A stretch of DNA of 13,340 nt from assembly GCA_012837565.1 (NCBI GenBank), contig DUQY01000160.1, forward strand, positions 1 to 13,340, in the 5' to 3' direction. The DNA is from Bacteroidales bacterium. GTDB lineage: Bacteria > Bacteroidota > Bacteroidia > Bacteroidales > P3. The notes under the pieces were generated by a model that was not told the origin of the DNA, did no database searches, and saw only the letters and a program-made list of their open reading frames with translations. Position 1 is the stretch's first letter. Each line of letters opens with the position of its first letter. Below are positions 7,828 through 13,340 of this stretch, piece by piece. A program made the translations under genes and the position numbers.

Positions 7828-7859
7828 TTTGTTAGTAATGAAAAAACTACCTATCTTTG
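7828..7859 (+). promoter_or_regulatory. Promoter of the tRNA-His gene
   Basis: TTTG (7828-7831), 20 bases, then TATCTTTG (7852-7859) followed by C: a near-ideal Bacteroidetes promoter. The predicted start is about 13 bases before the mature tRNA 5' end. Confidence 0.8.
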
Positions 7860-7879
7860 CAAACCTAAATAACTAGACG

Positions 7880-7953
7880 GTATGCGTAGCTCAGTTGGTT
7901 AGAGTAGTGGTTTGTGGTTCCATTGGTCGTGGGTTCGAATCCCATCGCGTACC
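7880..7953 (+). tRNA. tRNA-His (anticodon GTG)
   Basis: The cloverleaf folds by eye. The acceptor is GTATGCG (7880-7886) with CGCGTAC (7946-7952), including one G-T pair. The D stem is GCTC/GAGT, the anticodon loop TTGTGGT (7912-7918) carries GTG at 7914-7916, and the T arm is GTGGG-TTCGAAT-CCCAT. The discriminator is C73 (7953), and G at 7879 is the templated G-1 that pairs with it, the identity mark for histidine tRNA. No CCA is encoded (CC then T-run follows). Oddities in the anticodon stem GTGGT/TCCAT: a T31-T39 mismatch next to the loop and a G27-T43 wobble at the far end. Confidence 0.96.
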
Positions 7954-7974
7954 CTTTTTTAGGTTAATAGAAAA

Positions 7975-8009
7975 AAAAGAGATTTCCTGTTGTCAGTGAA
8001 ATCTCTTTT
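7975..8009. terminator. Bidirectional intrinsic terminator between tRNA-His and the baeRF gene
   Basis: A perfect 12-base inverted repeat, AAAAGAGATTTC (7975-7986) and GAAATCTCTTTT (7998-8009), with an 11-base loop that can add three further pairs (CTG/CAG). It continues into TTTTGTTTT on the plus strand, and on the minus strand into the T-run formed by the eight A's at 7971-7978. It can therefore stop both the tRNA transcript and the convergent hydrolase-baeRF transcript. Confidence 0.88.
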
Positions 8010-8027
8010 GTTTTAAATCCGGTTGAA

Positions 8028-9182
8028 CTAATATCGATATATTGCGGCAAGACCCGTATCGGAGGGCATCTTGTTTTTTGGCATAACCATTACCTCTCCT
8101 CCCATCTTAATGACTAATTCTCCCATATCATCAAGCAGGTCATCTACTTTCGGATTTGTCAAATCTTTTTTCTTTGTTTCACCACTCACATAATCGGTTA
8201 TCTTAATTGGGATTATACGATCGGCTTCAATAATTAGAGTGTCCACTCTCCCTTCAACAGCAGCCTTAGCTACTTCCCTATAATCATCACTCCCTTTTCC
8301 ATCTGCACTTGCTTGCTCAAATCTATCAATCAAACTATCAAGCCTTTGGTTATATTCAGGTTCCATTATATCCCAAGCCATATCTACCAATTTATCTTTT
8401 GAAATTGATGAAGGATCAATTGAAATAGTATTAGATAATAGTAATGGATTCTTATTTACCTTGTTAAATAGGTTGTGATGTTCAGGTAAAGCAACTAATA
8501 TAAGAGGCCAGCCAGAAGGTTTTGAATAGTGATCGTGAACTGCTTGCGCAACCATTCGAAAATACCTTTCTGAATCCTTTTCTGTTTCCTCATTCTTGTC
8601 CCCATGACCATGGTACATTGGAGTGCTTCCTCCACCAATACCACCATAGGTTCCAAAGGTTAGGTTTTTATCGGTTATTTTATCTCCTAATGCTTCAGTT
8701 ATGGTCCTAGGCATATCATCACTGAGTTCAATTTCGGTAAGTGAGTCCCTATTTCCTTCAAAGAGAATAAAATCGTGTAGGCTCAAACCTAAGACATGAT
8801 AATGGTCAAGTGATTGGGAAAGCTTACGTAATGGCTTGGTATGAAAACTATCGGCTACTATTACCAATTCCTCAACCGCTTGGTTCAATCCTACAACTTT
8901 AAATAATCCTTTGGCGCTAAAAGCTGCCAGCCCTGCAAAACCTTTATTCCATATAGTATTATCATTAGAAAGATCTTTTATGGGATTAATAAATTCCCTA
9001 ACCTCATCCGCTGAATATTTTTGCCTCAACGATTCTTCCATTTCTTTTAATAGATTATTGAAACGAATAATGTTCTGAGGGCTCTCTGAACGATGCTTTT
9101 TCATTGGCATATATAGCGAAAGTGACGGAGAGTGTTCGGCTGCCAAAAGCTCTTTAATTAATTCTTTTGTAAGTAGTTCCAT
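8028..9182 (-). CDS. baeRF-like protein (bacterial homologue of archaeal/eukaryotic release factor / Pelota)
   Basis: The 384-residue protein looks like a member of the bacterial archaeo-eukaryotic release factor (baeRF) families, predicted in the literature to act in ribosome rescue or translation termination but mostly untested. The N-terminus has SLSLYMPMKKHRSE (about 20-33) followed by NIIRFNNLLKEMEESL, the family's usual opening. The middle, around residues 178-218, has a glycine-rich loop GGIGGGSTPMYHGHGD then a helix with ERYFRMVAQAV; this falls where eRF1 carries its catalytic GGQ, but no GGQ is present. The C-terminus (about 305-384) resembles an L7Ae-like third domain: GRVDTLIIE, then MGGEVMVMPKNKMP and GLAAIYRY. 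The baeRF subfamily number (perhaps family 3) is a guess. It begins 5 bases after the alpha/beta hydrolase gene, so it is the second gene of that operon, and ends at a shared terminator. Confidence 0.75.
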   Translation of the reverse strand: MELLTKELIKELLAAEHSPSLSLYMPMKKHRSESPQNIIRFNNLLKEMEESLRQKYSADEVREFINPIKDLSNDNTIWNKGFAGLAAFSAKGLFKVVGLNQAVEELVIVADSFHTKPLRKLSQSLDHYHVLGLSLHDFILFEGNRDSLTEIELSDDMPRTITEALGDKITDKNLTFGTYGGIGGGSTPMYHGHGDKNEETEKDSERYFRMVAQAVHDHYSKPSGWPLILVALPEHHNLFNKVNKNPLLLSNTISIDPSSISKDKLVDMAWDIMEPEYNQRLDSLIDRFEQASADGKGSDDYREVAKAAVEGRVDTLIIEADRIIPIKITDYVSGETKKKDLTNPKVDDLLDDMGELVIKMGGEVMVMPKNKMPSDTGLAAIYRY

Positions 9183-9187
9183 AATGT

Positions 9188-10006
9188 TTATTTTGTTTTA
9201 TTTAAAAACTTTCTCAACTCACTATTGAATTGATCTGGATTTTCCAAATTGCTTAAATGTCCTGCATTATCAATAATACTAATAGTGGATTCAGCTATCT
9301 TTTCATGCATAGAACGAGCTATATCGGGAGGTGTAATCTTGTCTTGCTGACCAACCATAATAAGTACTGGCACCTTTATCTTATGAAGATTAGTACATGT
9401 TTCTTGTCGATTAGCCAGGGCATGCAAGGTTTTAAAAATTGATTCTTGGGGTGTTTTGACAATCATTTCTCTTATAAGGCCTATCTCTGCAATTTGTTTT
9501 GTAAATGATATTGGAGCAAAAAGCTTTTTCATAGATTCCTCCGCATACTTATCCAATCCTTCTTCCTTTATGTTTTCAATGCTTTCAATTCTTTTTGTCT
9601 TTGTTTCTGGGCTATCATCTGCACAGTTTGTATCACATAGAAGCAGAGAAGTAAAACGTTCATGAAAGTTTTGAATGGCATTCAAAGCAATATACCCTCC
9701 CATTGAAAAACCGCAAAGAATCGCTCTTTTAATTTGCAGCTTGTCCATAAAACTTATTAGATCACTCACAAAAAGTTCTATCGAATAATCTTTACTCCCT
9801 ATGTCAGAACTGCCGAACCCCCGAATATCATAAGCAATTACACGGTAGTTCTCCTTTAATTCTTCTATTTGATTATTCCACATAGTTTTATTAAGAGGAA
9901 AACCGTGAATAAGAATAATTGTTTCAGCATTAGCTTGCCCTTGGTCAATATAACTAATAGTTTGATTGTCTGAATTTATTATAATTTTATTTTCTGAGTA
10001 TTTCAT
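9188..10006 (-). CDS. Alpha/beta-fold hydrolase
   Basis: A single-domain alpha/beta hydrolase of 272 residues, cytoplasmic (no signal peptide). It shows the oxyanion-side motif HGFPLNK (34-40), DIRGFGSSD (60-68), and the nucleophile elbow GFSMGG with Ser101. Asp222 lies in VGQQDKITPP and His250 in DNAGHLSNLENP, so the full Ser-Asp-His triad is intact. The overall look is closest to 3-oxoadipate enol-lactonase/carboxylesterase-like members, but no aromatic-degradation genes are nearby and the substrate cannot be assigned. It is the first gene of a two-gene unit with the baeRF-like gene (5-base gap), the only hint to its role. No TAnnTTTG promoter was found upstream, unlike nearly all other transcription units here, so it may depend on a different sigma factor or on read-through from kdsD. 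Confidence 0.88.
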   Translation of the reverse strand: MKYSENKIIINSDNQTISYIDQGQANAETIILIHGFPLNKTMWNNQIEELKENYRVIAYDIRGFGSSDIGSKDYSIELFVSDLISFMDKLQIKRAILCGFSMGGYIALNAIQNFHERFTSLLLCDTNCADDSPETKTKRIESIENIKEEGLDKYAEESMKKLFAPISFTKQIAEIGLIREMIVKTPQESIFKTLHALANRQETCTNLHKIKVPVLIMVGQQDKITPPDIARSMHEKIAESTISIIDNAGHLSNLENPDQFNSELRKFLNKTK

Positions 10007-10110
10007 AAATTATTAGGTTTTAATTATACAGAGCCTCTTTAGTTTTGAGTGAATCTTTTTATTAATTTTATTTCTAAAAAATCTGCTTGGACAAATTTTA
10101 AAAACATTGG

Positions 10111-10170
10111 CTTATCGGCAAAAAATACATTGCACTTATCGCTAAAGAATACAATAAGACCTTATCTTCC
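10111..10170. repeat. Degenerate 24-26 base direct repeat, about 2.5 copies
   Basis: Units beginning CTTATC occur at 10111, 10135 and 10161. The first two align over 21 bases with 17 identities (CTTATCG, then AA, AATACA shared); the third is much weaker (CTTATC then AT-rich). On the minus strand the period keeps one frame and would repeat eight-residue blocks ending in ADK or SDK. Another minus frame gives a 24-codon ORF from ATG at 10172 to a stop at 10098. Neither is strong enough to call a gene. The repeat lies within 170 bases upstream of the hydrolase start and could be regulatory. Confidence 0.55.
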
Positions 10171-10282
10171 ATATAATAACGAACAAACCATCGATTTATT
10201 GTTATAAAAGATTAATAGAATTCTTATAATAAAAAGTGAAATAAATATTAAGAAAAGACAGAACTTATACTCAAATTAATGC

Positions 10283-10369
10283 ATCTTTGATTGAGTAAAT
10301 TCTTTCTTTGTTTTAATTTCGTAGATCTTTGATTCAGCAAATTCTTTCTTTGATTCATTTTACTCAATC
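10283..10369. repeat. 28-base direct repeat pair with an inverted partial copy
   Basis: 28 bases at 10283-10310 recur at 10325-10352 with only two differences (G to C at the 11th base, T to C at the 14th); the period is 42 bases. In addition, GATTGAGTAAA (10289-10299) has a perfect inverted copy TTTACTCAATC at 10359-10369. The period is a multiple of three: a minus-strand ORF of 36 codons (ATG 10358-10356, TAA ending at 10248) runs through both copies, and both base differences fall at synonymous third positions of leucine codons. The peptide would be short and basic. A second minus frame is also open across the repeat, so coding status is undecided. Confidence 0.75.
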
Positions 10370-10400
10370 TCAACTTAAAGCAACTGCCTGATTTACAAGA

Positions 10401-11369
10401 CTAAATAATTCCTTCTCTAATTAAGTCATGAAGATGGATTACTCCTACATATTTATTGTCCTGATCTACCACTAATAGTTGAGTTATATGATTTTCTTTC
10501 ATAAGATTAAGAGCTTCAACAGCAAACTTATCCTTTGAAATTGTCTTAGGATTCACTGTCATAATATCCTCTGCCTTTTGATTGTCTGAGGAAAGGCTTT
10601 TTGACAACATACGCCTAAGGTCTCCATCTGTTATTACTCCTTTTATCTCTTGGCTTTCAACAACTGCAACACAACCTAAGCGTTTTGAAGTTATTTCAAT
10701 AAGAGTTTGAGCAAGTGGAGTTTCAAGACTAACTTCTGGCTTTTCGTTGTTTGGATATAGGTCTGATACTTTTAAATATAATCTCTTTCCTAAGGCTCCT
10801 CCTGGGTGGTATTTTGCAAAATCCTGAGCTGTGAATCCTCTACATTCCAAAAGACATACCGCTAGGGCATCACCCATAACAAGTTGCGCTGTTGTGGAAG
10901 AAGTTGGTGCAAGATTATTTGGACATGCTTCTCTATCAACATATACATTAAGAAAGAAATCCGATTGAATTGCTAACATTGATTGTGGCTCACCTGCAAT
11001 TGCTATTAATTTGTTTCCTAGATTCTTTATTAAAGGAATTAATACTTTAATTTCTGGAGTGTTTCCGCTTTTCGATATACATATTATTACATCATCTGGC
11101 TGTATTATTCCTAAATCTCCGTGAATAGCATCAGCAGCATGCATAAATATTGAAGGAGTACCGGTGGAATTAAAGGTTGAAACTATCTTTGTTGCAATAT
11201 TTGCACTCTTGCCAATTCCAGTTACTATCACTCTGCCTTTACTTTTGAAAATTAACTCAACAGCCTTAACAAAGTCGTCATTGATGTTATTCTTTAATTT
11301 CTCTATTGCTAAAGACTCCTTCTCAATTGTCTGAATTGCAATGCCTTTAATGTCTTCTGCTGTTTTCAC
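10401..11369 (-). CDS. kdsD: D-arabinose 5-phosphate isomerase (KdsD/KpsF/GutQ family)
   Basis: Interconverts ribulose 5-phosphate and arabinose 5-phosphate, the first step to Kdo for lipopolysaccharide. With GTG at 11369 the protein has 322 residues, close to E. coli KdsD (328). It has a SIS domain (about 35-180) with TGIGKS (50-55), STGTPS, HGDLG, SKSGNTPE (99-106), REACPNNLAPTSSTT and HPGGALGK (188-195), then two CBS domains (about 203-322) ending in HLHDLIREG. The residues equivalent to the E. coli catalytic set are kept: Lys54, Glu106, Glu147 and His188. The start is uncertain: no ATG is well placed. TTG at 11375 or ATG at 11426 are alternatives, and the frame stays open further upstream into the recQ region, which is beyond the promoter and not real. 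Divergent from recQ. Confidence 0.95.
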   Translation of the reverse strand: MKTAEDIKGIAIQTIEKESLAIEKLKNNINDDFVKAVELIFKSKGRVIVTGIGKSANIATKIVSTFNSTGTPSIFMHAADAIHGDLGIIQPDDVIICISKSGNTPEIKVLIPLIKNLGNKLIAIAGEPQSMLAIQSDFFLNVYVDREACPNNLAPTSSTTAQLVMGDALAVCLLECRGFTAQDFAKYHPGGALGKRLYLKVSDLYPNNEKPEVSLETPLAQTLIEITSKRLGCVAVVESQEIKGVITDGDLRRMLSKSLSSDNQKAEDIMTVNPKTISKDKFAVEALNLMKENHITQLLVVDQDNKYVGVIHLHDLIREGII

Positions 11370-11452
11370 GTTCAAAAAAGTTATGTATATTTTGGTATTG
11401 TATCGAAAAAAGCAGTAATTTAGCATAATTAAAATATAATAGTGCTTCTTTT

Positions 11453-11483
11453 TTCGTAGCGACAAAAGTACATAATATATTTG
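11453..11483 (+). promoter_or_regulatory. Promoter of recQ
   Basis: TATATTTG (11476-11483) matches the -7 consensus; TTCG (11453-11456) lies 19 bases upstream as a 3-of-4 -33 match. The predicted start is near 11490, about 19 bases before the recQ ATG. Confidence 0.6.
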
Positions 11484-11493
11484 ATAATAGAAA
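11463..11493 (-). promoter_or_regulatory. Promoter of kdsD, overlapping the recQ promoter
   Basis: The minus strand reads TACTTTTG (11470-11463), matching TAnnTTTG, with TTTC (11493-11490) 19 bases upstream as a partial -33 element. The predicted start is near 11456, giving a leader of about 30 to 87 bases depending on the true kdsD start. It occupies nearly the same DNA as the recQ promoter on the other strand. Confidence 0.6.
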
Positions 11494-11508
11494 AACGAAA
11501 GAAACAAA

Positions 11509-13340
11509 ATGGCCCAAAAGCAAATAAAAACAACTGATGTTAACTTACATAGCGAACTTAAAAGAATATTCGGTTTTAATAAATTTAAAGGTAGACAAGA
11601 AGAGGTAATCAAAAGCTTACTTGCCGGAAATGACACCTTTGTAATTATGCCTACAGGTGGAGGAAAGTCTTTATGCTATCAACTACCTGCATTAATTCTT
11701 CCAGGTTGTGCAATCATTGTATCTCCTTTGATTTCTTTAATGAAAAACCAAGTTGACGCCATTCGTGGATTTGGCTCCATGCGTGGAGTTGCTCACTTCC
11801 TTAACTCTTCACTTTCTAAAATGGAAGTAAAGGAGGTAAAGGATGATTTGACAAGTGGGGTAACCAAACTATTATATGTTGCACCTGAAAGCTTAAATAA
11901 AGAAGAGAATGCCGAATTCCTTCGTGATATAGATATTTCCTTTTACGCAATTGATGAGGCTCACTGTATTTCGGAATGGGGACACGACTTCCGTCCTGAA
12001 TATAGGAGGATGAAACCTATTATTGATGCAATTGGTCAGAATGTTCCAATTATTGCATTAACTGCTACCGCAACTCCAAAGGTTCAACAAGATATTATGA
12101 AGAACTTGGAGATAAATGATGCCAATGTATTTATCTCTTCTTTCAACCGTCCAAACCTCTATTATGAAATACGCACCAAGCCTAAGAAGGATGTGGATAT
12201 GAATAGGGAGATAATCCGTTTCATCAAAGAGAATGATGGGAAATCAGGAATTATATATTGTTTAAGCAGAAAAAAGGTTGAGGAACTTGCCGAGACATTA
12301 AAACTTAACGGAATTAAGGCTCTTCCCTACCATGCCGGACTTGACGCTGCAACAAGAGCAGAGAACCAAGATAGATTTATCATGGAGAAGTCGGATGTTA
12401 TAGTTGCTACAATTGCATTTGGAATGGGTATTGATAAGCCAGATGTAAGGTTTGTTATTCACTATGATATGCCAAAGAGTTTGGAGGGATACTACCAAGA
12501 AACAGGCCGTTCTGGAAGGGATGACGGAGAGGGGCAATGTATTGCTTTCTACTCAGAACAAGATATTATTAAGTTTGAAAAGTTTTTAAACGACAAGCCA
12601 GTTGCAGAAAGGGAGGTAGCACTTCAACTAATGGATGAAACCATTTCTTATGCAGAAAGCTCTGTATGCAGAAGAATTAACTTACTCCATTATTTTGGAG
12701 AACATTATGGACAAGATAACTGCGGAGCTTGCGATAATTGTTTAAACCCTAAACCAAGAATTGATGCAACTGAGGATATAGAGATAGTTCTTGAGACCGT
12801 TGTTGACATTAAGGAAATACTTAAAGCTATTGATATAGCTAATATCATCACTGGAATTGCTAATGCACAAACAAAGTCTTTTAAAAATCTACCTAATTGG
12901 GGAATTGGAGCAGAAAAGAAATTCCTTTATTGGAAAGCTGTAATCCGCCAAGCTCTTATTGAAGGGTTATTGATGAAAGAAATAGAAAACTATGGCATAA
13001 TTAAGATTACTCAAGAGGGTTATCGTTTCCTTAAGAAATCCTATCCTATTCTTGTTCCAGAGGATCATGATTTTGAAAGCGACCACGAAGATATTGACGC
13101 TACAATTATTTCTGGTTCAGATGGAGGAGGTGTTGACAAGGTTTTGTTTAGCATCCTTAAAGACTTACGCAAGAAAATGGCTACCAAAGAAAACCTACCA
13201 CCATACGTAATTTTTGAGGATAGGTCCTTAGAGGATATGACTATTCAATATCCTATAAAGATGGATGAGATGTGTCAGATTATAGGTGTCGGAGCAAGCA
13301 AGGCTCAGAAATATGGCGAACCATTTCTTAATGTTGTTAG
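11509..13340 (+). CDS. recQ: ATP-dependent DNA helicase RecQ (3' end cut by window edge)
   Basis: RecQ is a 3'-to-5' superfamily 2 helicase of recombination and replication-fork repair. The frame is open from ATG at 11509 to the right edge, 610 codons, with the C-terminus missing. In order: RecQ motif 0 around FGFNKFKGRQEEV (21-33), Walker A MPTGGGKS (47-54), DEAH (149-152), the aromatic-rich loop ISEWGHDFRPEY (154-165), TATAT (185-189), and helicase motif VI QETGRSGRD (330-338). Next come the zinc-binding cysteines Cys387, Cys405, Cys408 and Cys411, a winged-helix region (about 425-515), then the start of an HRDC domain from about residue 543. All catalytic motifs are intact. Bacteroidetes RecQ proteins often exceed 700 residues, so roughly 100 or more are outside the window. 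Divergent from kdsD. Confidence 0.97.
   Translation, partial: MAQKQIKTTDVNLHSELKRIFGFNKFKGRQEEVIKSLLAGNDTFVIMPTGGGKSLCYQLPALILPGCAIIVSPLISLMKNQVDAIRGFGSMRGVAHFLNSSLSKMEVKEVKDDLTSGVTKLLYVAPESLNKEENAEFLRDIDISFYAIDEAHCISEWGHDFRPEYRRMKPIIDAIGQNVPIIALTATATPKVQQDIMKNLEINDANVFISSFNRPNLYYEIRTKPKKDVDMNREIIRFIKENDGKSGIIYCLSRKKVEELAETLKLNGIKALPYHAGLDAATRAENQDRFIMEKSDVIVATIAFGMGIDKPDVRFVIHYDMPKSLEGYYQETGRSGRDDGEGQCIAFYSEQDIIKFEKFLNDKPVAEREVALQLMDETISYAESSVCRRINLLHYFGEHYGQDNCGACDNCLNPKPRIDATEDIEIVLETVVDIKEILKAIDIANIITGIANAQTKSFKNLPNWGIGAEKKFLYWKAVIRQALIEGLLMKEIENYGIIKITQEGYRFLKKSYPILVPEDHDFESDHEDIDATIISGSDGGGVDKVLFSILKDLRKKMATKENLPPYVIFEDRSLEDMTIQYPIKMDEMCQIIGVGASKAQKYGEPFLNVV

Larger units (their letters stand above)
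10007..10400. other. 394-base intergenic region between kdsD and the hydrolase gene
   Basis: AT-rich, without a long ORF on either strand. It holds two unrelated sets of degenerate direct repeats, entered separately. I find no exact TAnnTTTG promoter for the hydrolase; the nearest is a poor candidate TTTG (10095-10092, minus) 21 bases before TAAAATTA (10070-10063). No intrinsic terminator is obvious just after kdsD. The length is several times that of the other gaps in this window, so it may contain an unrecognised small gene or regulatory RNA. Confidence 0.6.

Noticed and set aside
7880..7953. tRNA gene as an integration site for a mobile element
   Set aside because: No integrase, no repeat of the tRNA 3' end elsewhere in the window, and the flanking genes look resident.
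10098..10172. 24-codon minus-strand hydrophobic ORF upstream of the hydrolase
   Set aside because: Too short, lies in degenerate repeats, and has no supporting start signal or conservation evidence.
10111..10369. Possible CRISPR array
   Set aside because: Only two good copies of each repeat, spacers of 14 bases or fewer, and no cas genes in the window.
11370..11636. N-terminal extension of the kdsD frame up to 411 residues
   Set aside because: It runs back through the promoter region and into antisense recQ, has no family similarity, and would make the protein about 90 residues too long.
12298..12537. 79-codon minus-strand ORF inside recQ
   Set aside because: Antisense to conserved helicase motifs; no features of its own.

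Overview
The window is about 13.3 kb of AT-rich chromosomal DNA from a member of the Bacteroidetes, probably Bacteroidales-like. The best evidence is the promoter grammar: seven gene or transcript starts carry a match to the Bacteroidetes -7 element TAnnTTTG, often with a TTTG-like -33 element 19-20 bases upstream. The gene set agrees: a trigger factor with a diverged PPIase domain, a surface-type lipoprotein, an FMN/NAD class 1B dihydroorotate dehydrogenase pair, a Kdo-pathway isomerase facing recQ, and a tRNA gene with no encoded CCA.

Layout. From 4624 down to 1 (minus strand) run a lipoprotein of unknown function, trigger factor (tig), the GTPase era only 9 bases after tig, and a flavoprotein of the BaiN/HI0933 family cut by the left edge. 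From 4775 to 6460 (plus) lies a pyrK-pyrD operon for pyrimidine synthesis. It is divergent from the lipoprotein gene, with the two promoters almost back to back. A minus-strand polysaccharide flippase (6492-7763) converges on pyrD. A tRNA-His gene (7880-7953, plus) follows with its own promoter and a bidirectional terminator. That terminator is shared with a convergent two-gene operon (10006-8028): an alpha/beta hydrolase followed by a protein resembling the bacterial relatives of eukaryotic/archaeal release factors (baeRF). A 394-base non-coding stretch (10007-10400) holds two different sets of degenerate direct repeats. Last come kdsD (minus, ending at 10401) and recQ (plus, cut by the right edge), transcribed divergently from physically overlapping promoters.

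Most of the window is housekeeping: protein folding, ribosome maturation, pyrimidine and LPS precursor synthesis, DNA repair. I see no CRISPR array, insertion sequence, prophage or obvious defence system. The parts least explained by known biology are the hydrolase-baeRF operon, the repeats in the gap beside it (one repeat pair differs only at synonymous positions of a possible 36-codon ORF), and an inverted array of 7-base units between era and the flavoprotein gene.
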